The position numbers and the translations under genes were made by a program. The notes beneath the pieces were generated by a model. The model was not told the origin of the DNA, ran no database searches, and saw nothing but the letters and a program-made list of their open reading frames with translations. From the NCBI RefSeq assembly GCF_947631635.1, contig NZ_CANRMB010000005.1, positions 62,001 to 126,000 on the forward strand: a stretch of 64,000 nt of DNA. Reading direction: 5' to 3'. The stretch comes from an uncultured Dysosmobacter sp. GTDB lineage: Bacteria > Bacillota > Clostridia > Oscillospirales > Oscillospiraceae. Positions 1-9,448 of this stretch are shown here, in pieces; position 1 is the first letter of the stretch, and the number at the start of each line of letters is the position of its first letter.

Positions 1-8
1 ATAATTCT

Positions 9-362
9 ATGAATAATAGTGGGGGCTGCAAGTACTCCACAAAGCTGAACTGTCATAGCACAAACGAATGTGCAAGGTGCGGCTGGAACCCGGTTGTGAG
101 GGAAAGGCGCATCAAGCAGTTTATAAGGGAACGAGCACTGGAGCAGCAGAAGAGACCGGAACGCTGCCCCCTGCGCGACTTTCCTGTAATGGATCAGAAG
201 AACAAACTCGGCATGGTTCTGAGTTGCTTCAGTACCCGCTGTGAGATGACACCCGAAGGAACCTGTCGCATTCTTGCCGGCGTCCTTGATCATTGGAAGG
301 CAGCGGCAGGCATTCAGACTGTGCCTCCGGAGAAAGTCGAGAACAGTAATGAGTTATCATAA
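9..362 (+). CDS. Small Cys-rich hypothetical protein
   Basis: A 117-residue protein of unknown function. Its N-terminal 35 residues carry a cysteine cluster ending in CARCGWNPVV, followed by an Arg-rich stretch (RERRIKQFIRERA). That pattern is seen in small proteins of clostridial mobile elements and could bind zinc; a further Cys lies in the middle. No signal peptide or membrane segment is visible. The ribosome binding site cannot be judged because the gene begins 9 bases into the window, so the true start may lie upstream. Its 3' end overlaps the VirB4-like gene by 14 nt, so the two are probably translated as one unit. Confidence 0.6.
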   Translation: MNNSGGCKYSTKLNCHSTNECARCGWNPVVRERRIKQFIRERALEQQKRPERCPLRDFPVMDQKNKLGMVLSCFSTRCEMTPEGTCRILAGVLDHWKAAAGIQTVPPEKVENSNELS

Positions 363-3279
363 AGAAGAACAGGATATTTACTATATCCCACCTAATTTCC
401 TAACCAGTGGCCGTTTGTTTGGCGGCATGATACGAGTACGCAATGCAATTGAAGCTTGCGTACTCGTTTTGCTTACTGGGCTGCCTATCATCAGGCTGCC
501 CCTCTCCTTGACAGCAAGGATCATTCTTCTGTGCCTGATTCCACTGCCTCTGGGTATCTTTGCCGTCATTGGCTTCGATGGCGATTCACTGACGGAGTTT
601 GCATTGAACTGGATCAAGTGGCTTTTCAATCGCCGCATTCTCTATCGTTCAGACGCGGAGCCACAGCAGAGTGATAAGCCAAGTGTGCGACAAAGAAGTG
701 AAAATCAGGCACCCCACCAGCCCCCGGAGCAGCTTGGCATCAAGCTCAAGCAGCATCCGCCGAAAGCTCGAAAAAGAGGCAGGCGGAGTCAGAGGAAAAG
801 CTCCGACAAGAAGAAAACAGCCCAGGACAGAAAGGCACCTCCCAAGAAGGGCCGCAAGGCCGCCACAACGGAGGGTATCATTCCTGTTGTGGACATCAAT
901 CACGGCATCGCTCATTTGAGTGATGATCGGTACATCAAAATCCTTGAGGTGGAACCGATCAATTTCCTGCTGAGAAGTGTCCGGGAGCAAAAGAACATCA
1001 TATCCGCCTTCGCAAGCTGGATGAAGATCAGCCCGGTGAAGCTCCAAATCAAGGTGCTCACCAAGAAAGCTGACATCAGCAAGCACCTCAATGCCATTGA
1101 GCGGGATATGGATCGTGAGAATGACCCCAAATGCCGGGAGCTCCAGCAGGACTACTACAACCTCATCAAAACGATTGGGTCCCGCGAGGCAATCACACGC
1201 CGGTTCCTCATCATCTTTGAATATGAGCCAACCTACAATAACCGGAAAAGTGACTACGCAGAGATTGTTTCCACTTTGGAAACTGCTGCCCGGACTGCTA
1301 GGCAGTACTTCCAGCACTGCGATAATGTGGTTATTACGCATGAAGATGAAAACGCATTTCTGCTGGATGTCCTCTACACCATCTTCAATCGCGAGACTTG
1401 TGAGCGCATCTCGTTGGACAAGCGCATCCGGGAGCTTCAGGTTAAGCAGGTAACTTCCGGGGAGAGCGACTTGAAGATCACACTCCCGCAAGTCCTTGCA
1501 CCAGAAAGTATTGACTTGCGGCATGGTTCCTACATCGTCATGGACGGCGTTTATCACGCATACCTCATGGTTCCCTCAAGCGGCTATAACCCCCGCGTTG
1601 TGGCAGGCTGGACATCCATATTGGTGAATGCCGGTGAGGGTATTGATGTGGACTTTTACTTCCAACGCGAGCCGAAAGAGCGCATCCAGACAAAGCTCGG
1701 CCAGCAAATCCGCATCAACCGAAGCCGAATCAAAGATGCGTCTGATACCAACACCGACTTCGATGACATCGAAGGAGCTATTAAGTCCGGCTATTACCTC
1801 AAGCAGGGCCTATCCAACTATGAGGACTTCTACTACGCCAGCATTCTCGTGACGGTCACGGCAGATACCCTTGAAAACCTGGAATGGCGGGTAGCCGAGG
1901 TGAGGCGATTGATGGTCTCCCAGGATATGGACATCCGCCCTTGCCTATTCCGCCAGGAGCAGGCGATGCAGATGGTGATGCCTATCTGCAAGCTGAATAA
2001 GACACTCTTTGAGCGCAGCAAGCGGAATATGCTGACCAGCGCAGCCGCCAGCTGTTATCCGTTCACTTCCTACGAGATGTCCGATGAAAACGGTATTCTT
2101 CTTGGCGTCAATAAGCACAACAACAGCCTCGTCATCGTGGACATTTTCAACAGCAGGGTCTATAAAAATGCCAATATGGCTATCCTCGGCACCAGCGGAG
2201 CCGGCAAGACCTTTACCATGCAGCTCATGGCTTTACGAATGAGGAGAAAAGGCACTCAGGTGTTCATTATTGCACCTTTGAAAGGACATGAGTTTTTGCG
2301 TGCCTGCAAGAATGTTGGCGGCGAGTTCATCAGTATCAGTCCCGCATCCAAGCAGTGCATCAACATCATGGCCATACGCCGGGTGGATCAGACAGCCAAC
2401 GCCATCATAGATGGTGTGGTCAATGAGAACTCCATCCTGGCAAGAAAGATTCAGCAGCTCCACATTTTCTTCAGCTTGCTGATTCCTGATATGAACCATG
2501 AAGAGAAGCAGCTCCTGGATGAGGCTCTAATCCGCACCTATGCAGAAAAGGGAATCACCCATGATAACGATTCACTGATTGATCCGGATGACCCCAGCAA
2601 GTACAAAACCATGCCGTTGCTTGAGGATGTCTATAACATCCTGATGTCCTCGTCAGATACAAAGCGGCTCGGCAACATTCTGAACCGTCTGGTGCATGGC
2701 TCTGCAAAGACATTCAATCAGCATACCAATGTGGACCTGTCAAACCCCTACACGGTTCTGGACATTTCGGAGCTGACTGGTGACCTGCTTACTGTGGGTA
2801 TGTTCGTGGCACTTGACTTCGTTTGGGACAAGGCCAAGGAAGACCGCACAAAAGAAAAGGCCATCTTCATTGACGAGATCTGGCAATTGGTAGGTGCCGG
2901 CAGCAACTCCATGGCTGCTGAATTCTGCCTGGAGATCTTCAAGATCATTCGAGGCTACGGTGGAGCAGCTATCGCAGCTACACAGGACTTGAACGATTTC
3001 TTTGCATTGGACGGTGGCAAGTATGGCAAAGGCATCATCAATAATGCCAAAACCAAAATTGTGCTGAATCTGGAGGATGACGAGGCAATCCGGGTGCAGG
3101 ATGCTCTGAAGCTGACGGATACGGAGATCGCGAATATCACCCGCTTTGAGCGTGGCAATGGCCTGATCTCCACCAACAGCAATCACATTACGGTTGAATT
3201 CAAAGCATCGGCTCTGGAAAAGCAGCTCATCACCACGGATCGTTATGAATTGAGCCAGATTGTTCAAAACCAATCCTGA
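349..3279 (+). CDS. PrgI-VirB4 fusion, type IV secretion ATPase
   Basis: A 976-residue conjugation ATPase that would power the mating-pair channel at the inner face of the membrane. The first about 95 residues look like PrgI: a YYIPPNF start, then two adjacent hydrophobic helices. A basic, low-complexity linker of about 100 residues follows, then a VirB4-type body. Walker A is GTSGAGKT at residues 614-621 and Walker B is IFIDE at 839-843. The start at 349 is preferred over the longer frame from 274 because it opens with the PrgI-like MSYHKEEQ and has GGAGA upstream, although spaced rather far. In most Gram-positive elements PrgI and VirB4 are separate genes, so the fusion is notable. TraG lies 2.7 kb downstream. 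Confidence 0.93.
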   Translation: MSYHKEEQDIYYIPPNFLTSGRLFGGMIRVRNAIEACVLVLLTGLPIIRLPLSLTARIILLCLIPLPLGIFAVIGFDGDSLTEFALNWIKWLFNRRILYRSDAEPQQSDKPSVRQRSENQAPHQPPEQLGIKLKQHPPKARKRGRRSQRKSSDKKKTAQDRKAPPKKGRKAATTEGIIPVVDINHGIAHLSDDRYIKILEVEPINFLLRSVREQKNIISAFASWMKISPVKLQIKVLTKKADISKHLNAIERDMDRENDPKCRELQQDYYNLIKTIGSREAITRRFLIIFEYEPTYNNRKSDYAEIVSTLETAARTARQYFQHCDNVVITHEDENAFLLDVLYTIFNRETCERISLDKRIRELQVKQVTSGESDLKITLPQVLAPESIDLRHGSYIVMDGVYHAYLMVPSSGYNPRVVAGWTSILVNAGEGIDVDFYFQREPKERIQTKLGQQIRINRSRIKDASDTNTDFDDIEGAIKSGYYLKQGLSNYEDFYYASILVTVTADTLENLEWRVAEVRRLMVSQDMDIRPCLFRQEQAMQMVMPICKLNKTLFERSKRNMLTSAAASCYPFTSYEMSDENGILLGVNKHNNSLVIVDIFNSRVYKNANMAILGTSGAGKTFTMQLMALRMRRKGTQVFIIAPLKGHEFLRACKNVGGEFISISPASKQCINIMAIRRVDQTANAIIDGVVNENSILARKIQQLHIFFSLLIPDMNHEEKQLLDEALIRTYAEKGITHDNDSLIDPDDPSKYKTMPLLEDVYNILMSSSDTKRLGNILNRLVHGSAKTFNQHTNVDLSNPYTVLDISELTGDLLTVGMFVALDFVWDKAKEDRTKEKAIFIDEIWQLVGAGSNSMAAEFCLEIFKIIRGYGGAAIAATQDLNDFFALDGGKYGKGIINNAKTKIVLNLEDDEAIRVQDALKLTDTEIANITRFERGNGLISTNSNHITVEFKASALEKQLITTDRYELSQIVQNQS

Positions 3280-3286
3280 AGTATTG

Positions 3287-3336
3287 GAAGGCCGCAAAGA
3301 CAGCCACCGGGAGCTGCCGAAGCGGCCTTCTTCTTC
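3287..3336 (+). terminator. Hairpin after virB4-like gene
   Basis: GAAGGCCGC (3287-3295) pairs perfectly with GCGGCCTTC (3322-3330) and is followed by a T-rich TTCTTC. It lies just past the VirB4 stop, so it may act as a weak terminator or an RNA processing stem. Confidence 0.45.
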
Positions 3337-3471
3337 GGAAAAAATGTGCGTTGTCTGCAACCTTGAACGCACACGGTCTGCTCAAGAGTTGCAATACGCT
3401 TGCGTTATACGAGCAGAGCCAAAAAAGTTGCGATATACGCTACTCTACATCAACATTTGGAGGCACAAGTT

Positions 3472-4002
3472 ATGTCCTTTAAGAGTATGGTTAAGGGCCA
3501 CGAATTGGCCTATGTCACGAAAATTCTCGCCATTTTCGGTGCTGTGGAAGAACGGCAGATGCAGCGGCTGTTTTCCTTCCTGAGCGACAGCGAGTATGGA
3601 AAAATTATGACTCTTCTGGCACGGGAGGGGCAATTCTACCGCACACCGGATGCTCGGTATCTGACATTTAGCCGATTGCGCTTTGAAAAGCTCAATGTCA
3701 GCAGCAGCGTAGATTGCTTCTGGGCGTTCCTCGAACTGAAGGATCGTGTTCAGGACTTCTGCGCCGGTGAACCGCCAGCCATCATTACCATGTCTGCACA
3801 GACAACTGACTATGATCTGATCCCGGTTTCCGGAGAAAACACCGAGCAAATCAATGAAAATGCAGAAGAACTGCCTGAAAGAACGGTCAGATTTCTGGTC
3901 ACTCGGGATTTGAACCTCTTGACCGACATTGATCGCCGTTTCAAGAATGACTACGCCATCCTTGTGGATGAAAACGGCGTGGTTGAAACCTACGAATTAT
4001 GA
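3472..4002 (+). CDS. Hypothetical protein of conjugation region (DUF5697-like?)
   Basis: A 176-residue protein of unknown function. The ATG at 3472 is chosen because GGAGG sits 8 nt upstream; the frame could start at a TTG at 3400 but has no good site there. The N-terminal third (residues about 8-75) reads like a winged-helix fold: a helix pair followed by FLSDSEYGKIMTLLAREG and a strand-turn-strand. The C-terminal third is alternating alpha/beta. No signal peptide or transmembrane helix is seen. From its position after VirB4 and its size I suspect the DUF5697 family known from clostridial mobile elements, but this is recall and not verified. Confidence 0.75.
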   Translation: MSFKSMVKGHELAYVTKILAIFGAVEERQMQRLFSFLSDSEYGKIMTLLAREGQFYRTPDARYLTFSRLRFEKLNVSSSVDCFWAFLELKDRVQDFCAGEPPAIITMSAQTTDYDLIPVSGENTEQINENAEELPERTVRFLVTRDLNLLTDIDRRFKNDYAILVDENGVVETYEL

Positions 4003-4014
4003 GGAGAAAAGAAC

Positions 4015-4671
4015 ATGAATACTGAGTTTGGAAAAGACTATGTGGATATGCTGAAACTGGTAGCCTCAGATTATGAGGCAATTAGCTCTGAGTTGTTTGC
4101 CATCGCCCATACCATTGAGGATACACCCCGGCATAATCCGCACAACAAGATCTACAGTCTGATCCGCACGGCGGAAACCAACACGGTCACGCTCCGAAAC
4201 CTGGGCGCACGAACCCAGTGGAGCAATATTGCCCCGTTCTATGAAGACCTGGCTACGGTGCTGGGCATCAGCGTGAAGGAATATGAAAAGTGGATTACGA
4301 TAACGGTTCCCGCAATACTGCCTAATCGGAACCGGCGCGATAATCTGGCCTTCATCACCCGCCCGCTGAGATCCAGCCTGGTTAAGTTCCAGAGGGAGCA
4401 TCCGCTTGAACGCTTTCGCGATTGCGTGGTGTGCATTGTCCATCAGTATGACGAAGCAATGAGCCTGCGCCGGGTGCGAGACTACGACAACATCGAAACG
4501 AAGCGGTATCTGGATGTGATCGAGTCCGTAATGCTCACCAACGACAACGGCCTGCTTCTGACTGTCCTTCAAACGACAGAACTGGGTGACCGGGACTGCA
4601 CGGAGTTCTATCTTATGAGCCCCGATAAGCTCTCCAGTTGGGCTGCGGAACACATCAAAGCACATACCTGA
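4015..4671 (+). CDS. Hypothetical protein of conjugation region (DUF6100-like?)
   Basis: A 218-residue soluble, mainly helical protein. It starts at an ATG with GAGGAG 8 nt upstream, only 12 nt after the previous gene, so the two are co-transcribed. No catalytic motif or signal peptide is visible. The length and the position between VirB4 and the coupling protein fit the uncharacterised DUF6100 proteins of Bacillota mobile elements, though I cannot check this. A role in transfer or its regulation is inference from neighbours. Confidence 0.75.
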   Translation: MNTEFGKDYVDMLKLVASDYEAISSELFAIAHTIEDTPRHNPHNKIYSLIRTAETNTVTLRNLGARTQWSNIAPFYEDLATVLGISVKEYEKWITITVPAILPNRNRRDNLAFITRPLRSSLVKFQREHPLERFRDCVVCIVHQYDEAMSLRRVRDYDNIETKRYLDVIESVMLTNDNGLLLTVLQTTELGDRDCTEFYLMSPDKLSSWAAEHIKAHT

Positions 4672-4804
4672 TTCCTGAAAAAAAGGGTCCTCAAAAAAGG
4701 TATCTATTTCAGTCTGTTCGAAAACCGGCTCCTGCCCCCTCGGATTCTGGCATCTTCGCGGGAAGAAAAAATGTCGGGGTCTTTTTGATTTGGAGCAGGG
4801 AGCG

Positions 4805-4891
4805 ATGCTTCCTTATCCGATTGATAGTGAAGCCGGCAGTCTCTATCGCAGGCTCTTCGCAGCCTTACCTTTGAGGACTGGTTGGAGGTGA
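4805..4891 (+). CDS. Possible 28-residue peptide
   Basis: A short frame, MLPYPIDSEAGSLYRRLFAA and 8 more residues, lies in the 229-nt gap between two conjugation genes. GGGAG sits just upstream of its ATG, and its stop falls inside the ribosome binding site of the next gene. That arrangement would suit a translated leader. There is no other support, so it may be chance. Confidence 0.22.
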   Translation: MLPYPIDSEAGSLYRRLFAALPLRTGWR

Positions 4892-4900
4892 AATTCAATT

Positions 4901-6043
4901 ATGATTACTGGCAAGGATGACCGTATGCTTGAACTATTGTGGCTTGTTGGCTACTGTGTGGAGTTTCCGACGCAGTTGGCTGTTCGGATTGGTGGGCATC
5001 CGGAGTGGAATCGTCATGTGATGTATCGTGCGATTGATATGGGCTATGTGGATATTGCGAGGGGCAGGTCAAGGCAGAGAATTATTCGTTCTATGCGGTT
5101 GACGCCCAAGGGCCTGGATTACATCAGTGAGAGAGACCCAAAAGCACTGGCCTATGTTTTAGCGAAGCAGGATGAGCATCCAACAGGACATTCTTCAACG
5201 GAGAAGATCCTGCGCCAACACTCCCTGACTATCGCATTGATGATGTCCTATAATGCCGGCGCTGAGTTTCTCCCCGATCGGAAGCCATCTCTTATGTCCC
5301 CAACAAGTCCTCTCCGCAACAATGTCCCGTATAACCCAGACCGCACCTACTTCTACTCGACATCGGAGATCCGCAGATCCATCCAGGAATATGATCCTGA
5401 ATCTGTTGTAAAAGGTTCCCGCATTGCGGGAATTATTGTCCGGGGCCGGAGCTGTTACTGTCTGTATCATACTGGCTATTCCCGGATGTATTGGATGCGC
5501 AGCACGGAAGAGAATACCGTAGCTTCCATTGAAACCATGCTCAACGCACGCGGATTCCACTGTGAGTCCTTCAGTCAGGTGGTCATCGGCTCCAGAATGA
5601 AGGTGGCGGAGAAGATTGCTCATCATCGGGTCAATACCCAAAGCAGATACTTCACCGTCTCCGATGCGTACCAAAATTGCTTCTTCATCGTCAACAGTGT
5701 GCAGGGAGATGAGCTCCTGGCAACTATCGTCGATCCTGAGAAGCGGCATGAAGCCAACCGAAATGCTTTGGCGGGATATAAACCGCCCGCAGTTGCAACC
5801 CGCGATTACGACGCTGTGACCCAAGACGGTCAACGGCCCGTCATACTGAATTATCAATGCGATTTGCTCGCTCTCCTCAACATCAATCAGGCTCCATACG
5901 GATTCACGCAAAGTCCCATTCTCCTGTGCTATGACTACCAGGTGGATTCCGTGCAAACCATTGTCGGCCCCCTGATTGAGGTGCGGGCGATCAATGAAGG
6001 AGAACCTTATGAAAAAGAAAAAGATCGTGGCAGGTGTAATTAG
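4901..6043 (+). CDS. Winged-helix-like hypothetical protein
   Basis: A 380-residue protein with no signal peptide or transmembrane helix. Residues about 5-80 look like a winged helix: a helix with LLWLVGYCVEFPTQLAVRIGG, a recognition-type helix around NRHVMYRAIDMGYV, and a wing ending in MRLTPKGLDYI. This is reminiscent of replication-relaxation or PadR-like folds found in Gram-positive transfer regions. The rest is alpha/beta with no motif I recognise. GGAGGTG precedes the ATG with good spacing. The gene overlaps the coupling protein gene by 35 nt, which implies coupled translation and suggests a job linked to it, such as DNA recognition or relaxosome docking. That link is inference. Confidence 0.8.
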   Translation: MITGKDDRMLELLWLVGYCVEFPTQLAVRIGGHPEWNRHVMYRAIDMGYVDIARGRSRQRIIRSMRLTPKGLDYISERDPKALAYVLAKQDEHPTGHSSTEKILRQHSLTIALMMSYNAGAEFLPDRKPSLMSPTSPLRNNVPYNPDRTYFYSTSEIRRSIQEYDPESVVKGSRIAGIIVRGRSCYCLYHTGYSRMYWMRSTEENTVASIETMLNARGFHCESFSQVVIGSRMKVAEKIAHHRVNTQSRYFTVSDAYQNCFFIVNSVQGDELLATIVDPEKRHEANRNALAGYKPPAVATRDYDAVTQDGQRPVILNYQCDLLALLNINQAPYGFTQSPILLCYDYQVDSVQTIVGPLIEVRAINEGEPYEKEKDRGRCN

Positions 6044-7943
6044 CCTTGCCATTCTGATCCCCATCCTTCTCTACGGGGCGGGAATCATCGCACAATTCAT
6101 CATCAATATCAATGCGTGGAAAGCTGCTGGCAGCAACTATCGGGAATCTCCGGGACTTCCTTCTTTGGAGATCGGAGATGTGCTGTCCGCAGTTTTCACT
6201 TTCCCTGAAGGCCTAATTGCGGTTGGAGCAGTTATCGCCGGTGTGGCGCTACTGTGCATTTTCGGCCTCCGCCTCGGCTGGGGCAATACTGGTACAGCCG
6301 ACCATGACCGGAACCTCACCATCTCCAAATCGGGCAGTTATGGGACGGCAGCCTTCATGGATGGTAAGGAGGCGGAGCAGTGCTTCGATATTACCACCGC
6401 AAAAAACACCGACCAGGACATCCTCGGGAGGACAGAAAGCGGGAAAGTATTTACGCTTCCGAAGAATTCGCGGCTGAACAGTAACCTTGCGGTATGCGGT
6501 GCTTCCGGAACGGGTAAGTCCCGATCAGTTTCCCGCAATCTGATCCTCCAGGCTGCGAAACGGGAAGAAAGCATGATCATCACCGACTGTAAATCGGAAC
6601 TGTATGAGTCCATGAGTCAGTACCTCATCGACCAAGGCTATACAGTGAAGGTTTTCAACCTGATTTCTATGGAACATAGCGACTCCTGGAACTGCCTTGG
6701 TGAGGTCGGCACCAGTGAGCTGATGGCCCAGACCTTCGCAGATATTGTCCTGAAAAGCACCAGCGGAGAAATGAAGGATGCCTTCTGGTTCAATGCGGAA
6801 CTGAACCTGCTCAAGGCGCTGGTTCTCTATGTCGCGTTGGAAATGCCGCCCGACAAGAGAAACCTCGGTCAGGTATATGACCTGCTCTGCAACCAGAGTG
6901 AACGGGATCTGTCCAAACTCATGAATGGCATCCGCAAGGAGCATACCAATCCTTTCACCAACGAGGTTATGCCGCCATCACCCGCCTTTGCTCCATACGC
7001 AATCTTCATGCAGTCCAGTGAAACCGTCCGATCCAGTGTGATCATCGGCCTTGGCAGTAAGCTTCAGGTCATGCAGGCGCAGCAGGTGCGAGACATCACC
7101 TCATACAACGAAATTGATCTGGAGCTTCCGGGCAAACAGAAATGCGCCTACTTCTGTATCGTGTCTGATCAGGATAGCACCTTTGAATTTCTCAGCTCTC
7201 TGTTCTTCAGTTTCCTATTCATCAAGCTGATCCGCTATGCAGACAGCTATTGTGAGGGCGGATGCCTGCCAACGAAAGTGAAATTCATCCTCGATGAGTT
7301 TCCCAATTGCTCAGGCAATATCCCTGACTTTGAGAAAAAGTGTTCGACAATCCGATCCAGAGGTTGTTCTGTTGCTGTGTTCTTCCAGAACATCGGCCAG
7401 ATGCGAAACCGATATCCTGATGACAGGTGGCAGGAAATCATCGGTGCCTGTGACACCACTATCTTCCTGGGCTGTACGGACACGCTAACAGCGGAATGGA
7501 TCAGTGACCGCATTGGTGTTGCCTCTGTGGAAGTGGAAGGCACCATGCGTGAACTGAATACCATGCACATCACCAACTACACGCCAAGTTTCCGCAGAAC
7601 CAACTCCATCGGGAGGCGTCAATTGCTGACGCCGGACGAGGTGATGCGTTTAGCACCGGATGAAGAGCTTGTATTTATTCGTGGGCAGAAGGTATTCCGA
7701 GCCAAACGCTTCGATTACTCGCTCCATCCGGCATATAAAAAGCTCAGAAGCAGGAAGGCAATCCTTCATGAACCCGGCTGGAAAACCAGCCGGGTTTCTG
7801 TTTCCGAGCAGTCCCAATCCGCCATTTCAGTCGGCAGCCAACCCAATGCGGATACTAAACCGGCCAAAGAGCAGAAGAAACCCACTGCTCCTGCGGTAAA
7901 GCCACCCATTGGGAAGAAAGTCGATTTGAAAGAAACTATGTAA
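6009..7943 (+). CDS. VirD4/TraG-family conjugative coupling protein
   Basis: A 644-residue type IV coupling protein, the membrane ATPase that brings the relaxase-DNA complex to the secretion channel. Two N-terminal transmembrane segments span about residues 5-30 and 66-88. Walker A is GASGTGKS at 164-171 and Walker B is FILDEF with Asp429-Glu430. The stretch after it (CSTIRSRGCSVAVFFQN) matches the TraG/VirD4 nucleotide-binding core. The ATG at 6009 is taken because GAAGGAG lies just upstream and the protein then opens with the membrane helix. The C-terminal 60 residues are a Pro/Ala/Lys-rich tail, possibly for substrate contact. It belongs to the same operon as VirB4. Confidence 0.95.
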   Translation: MKKKKIVAGVISLAILIPILLYGAGIIAQFIININAWKAAGSNYRESPGLPSLEIGDVLSAVFTFPEGLIAVGAVIAGVALLCIFGLRLGWGNTGTADHDRNLTISKSGSYGTAAFMDGKEAEQCFDITTAKNTDQDILGRTESGKVFTLPKNSRLNSNLAVCGASGTGKSRSVSRNLILQAAKREESMIITDCKSELYESMSQYLIDQGYTVKVFNLISMEHSDSWNCLGEVGTSELMAQTFADIVLKSTSGEMKDAFWFNAELNLLKALVLYVALEMPPDKRNLGQVYDLLCNQSERDLSKLMNGIRKEHTNPFTNEVMPPSPAFAPYAIFMQSSETVRSSVIIGLGSKLQVMQAQQVRDITSYNEIDLELPGKQKCAYFCIVSDQDSTFEFLSSLFFSFLFIKLIRYADSYCEGGCLPTKVKFILDEFPNCSGNIPDFEKKCSTIRSRGCSVAVFFQNIGQMRNRYPDDRWQEIIGACDTTIFLGCTDTLTAEWISDRIGVASVEVEGTMRELNTMHITNYTPSFRRTNSIGRRQLLTPDEVMRLAPDEELVFIRGQKVFRAKRFDYSLHPAYKKLRSRKAILHEPGWKTSRVSVSEQSQSAISVGSQPNADTKPAKEQKKPTAPAVKPPIGKKVDLKETM

Positions 7944-7961
7944 CGAAAGGAAGATACGCTT

Positions 7962-8975
7962 ATGCCTCGCAAGAAGAGCGAACCTGCCGTGGAGGCCCAG
8001 CAGATCACCAATGATCCGCTGGATTCCATCGAGCAGAAAGCAACGGCTCCTCCCATTGTGGAAGAGCGCAGAGCCACGCGAGCTTATTCCGAAGACATCC
8101 TGGACATCACCGACCAGGAACGCGGTTTCACGCCGGAGGATACCGAGGATGTCAAATGGAACTATCTGCGTGGTGCAATGCACCGCCACCTTGTGCTCAC
8201 CGGTGTTGTCAGTGGTATTGAGAACACTGAGGGAGCCAACCCGATTGTGGTCGTCAACTACGAGGGGATCAGAATTCTGATTCCCGGCCATGAGATGTTC
8301 ATGGACGATTGGCCCGTCAACTCGGAACCTCCTCTGAACTTCCGCCTCCGTTTTGGCCGCATCCTAGGCGCAACGATTGACTTCATTCCTTCTGGAGTGG
8401 ATATCAAGAATCGTGCTGCGGTCGGCAGCCGGCGTGAAGCACTCAAGCAGCGGCAGGCCAGGTATTATGCCTCTGGTCGAGTCAAAGAGGGTATCCGCAT
8501 TGCCTGCCGAGTCATCAATGTCAGCGGACGCCGGATTATCGTGGAAGCGCTTGGCGTGGATACGGTGATCCCCGCATCTGAGCTGACTTGGGAATGGTTT
8601 GCTGATGTCAGCGACCTGTTCGCCACCGGTGACATTGTGGTAGCCAGAGTCCAGAGTGTGCTGAAGGACGAAGAGACCGGCCAGTACAGCGTGCGGCTGT
8701 CCGTAAAGAAAGCCGTGGAGAATCCCGATCTTGCGAACCTCCGCAAGCTGGTTCCCGGCTCCAACTATTTCGGCGTCGTCACCAATGTCCAGGACCGCAT
8801 GATCTACATCCGCCTTCAGGCCGGCGTCAATGCCAAAACCAAATCCTACCGCACGAAAGAGCTGCCCAGTAAGCTGGACACGGTAAGCTTCCTGGTCCGC
8901 AGTGTGGATGAAGATGTCGGTATGGCGTTTGGCGTCATTACCCGCATTATCAAGCGTCACTCCAGATTGAGGTGA
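7962..8975 (+). CDS. S1 RNA-binding-domain protein of transfer operon
   Basis: A 337-residue cytoplasmic protein. After a low-complexity N-terminus of about 60 residues come an OB-like strand region (about 68-110), a clear S1 domain (about 172-250, from RIACRVINVSGRRIIVEALG to SVRLSVKKA), and a third beta-barrel-like part (about 262-330). S1 domains bind single-stranded RNA, and some OB folds bind single-stranded DNA. It lies 18 nt after the coupling protein with its own GAAAGGA ribosome binding site. A role with transferred single-stranded DNA or with element mRNAs is inference. Comparable S1 proteins occur beside traG in clostridial elements. Confidence 0.85.
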   Translation: MPRKKSEPAVEAQQITNDPLDSIEQKATAPPIVEERRATRAYSEDILDITDQERGFTPEDTEDVKWNYLRGAMHRHLVLTGVVSGIENTEGANPIVVVNYEGIRILIPGHEMFMDDWPVNSEPPLNFRLRFGRILGATIDFIPSGVDIKNRAAVGSRREALKQRQARYYASGRVKEGIRIACRVINVSGRRIIVEALGVDTVIPASELTWEWFADVSDLFATGDIVVARVQSVLKDEETGQYSVRLSVKKAVENPDLANLRKLVPGSNYFGVVTNVQDRMIYIRLQAGVNAKTKSYRTKELPSKLDTVSFLVRSVDEDVGMAFGVITRIIKRHSRLR

Positions 8976-8980
8976 ATAAG

Positions 8981-9424
8981 ATGACCAATCCCCATGCGCA
9001 TACGATGCAGCATTGCAGGGAAGTCATCAAAGCGTGCCTCAATATCGTGGAAGAGCGAGGCGACACCTATGTTGCCATCCATAAGGATGAAGACACCGAG
9101 TGTGTCGTCCTCGTCTCCATGATTCGATCCTATCGGATCATGTCCGTCATCGTTGCCGATAAGATCCTCTTTGCAAAAGAGCATGAGGCGGATATGTACC
9201 GCTCAGCAAATGAACTGAACAGTGAGTCCGTAGCAGGTTGGCATACCCTGGTCCTGACCGATAGCAACAGCATCTACATGTACCGCCAGTGCATCTGGAT
9301 GTCTGATACACTCAGTCCGGATTACCTGATGGACATTCTCTGTCAGTGCATCGCTGAGTACCGATATGGTCGAGCGCGTTTGTCTCCCGGCAGCTCTGCA
9401 AGCTCCACCCAGGAGCACACTTAA
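8981..9424 (+). CDS. YbjN-like hypothetical protein
   Basis: A 147-residue protein. The ATG at 8981 is used because GAGGTG lies 6 nt upstream; a GTG at 8972 is also in frame. The alternation of helix, strands and two helices, with RSANELNSESVAGWHTLVLT and a C-terminal LSPDYLMDILCQCI, resembles YbjN / secretion-chaperone-like folds, but sequence likeness is weak. It ends a run of tightly spaced conjugation genes and comes before the exported-protein genes. Function is unknown. Confidence 0.7.
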   Translation: MTNPHAHTMQHCREVIKACLNIVEERGDTYVAIHKDEDTECVVLVSMIRSYRIMSVIVADKILFAKEHEADMYRSANELNSESVAGWHTLVLTDSNSIYMYRQCIWMSDTLSPDYLMDILCQCIAEYRYGRARLSPGSSASSTQEHT

Positions 9425-9448
9425 ATTACAGAAAGGAACCAGATTCCG

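Noticed and set aside
649-1557. Antisense open frame of 302 residues opposite virB4
   Set aside because: No start signal and overlaps a well-supported gene.
4638-4874. Frame of 78 residues after the DUF6100-like gene
   Set aside because: No ribosome binding site, overlaps the preceding gene, and no protein-like pattern.
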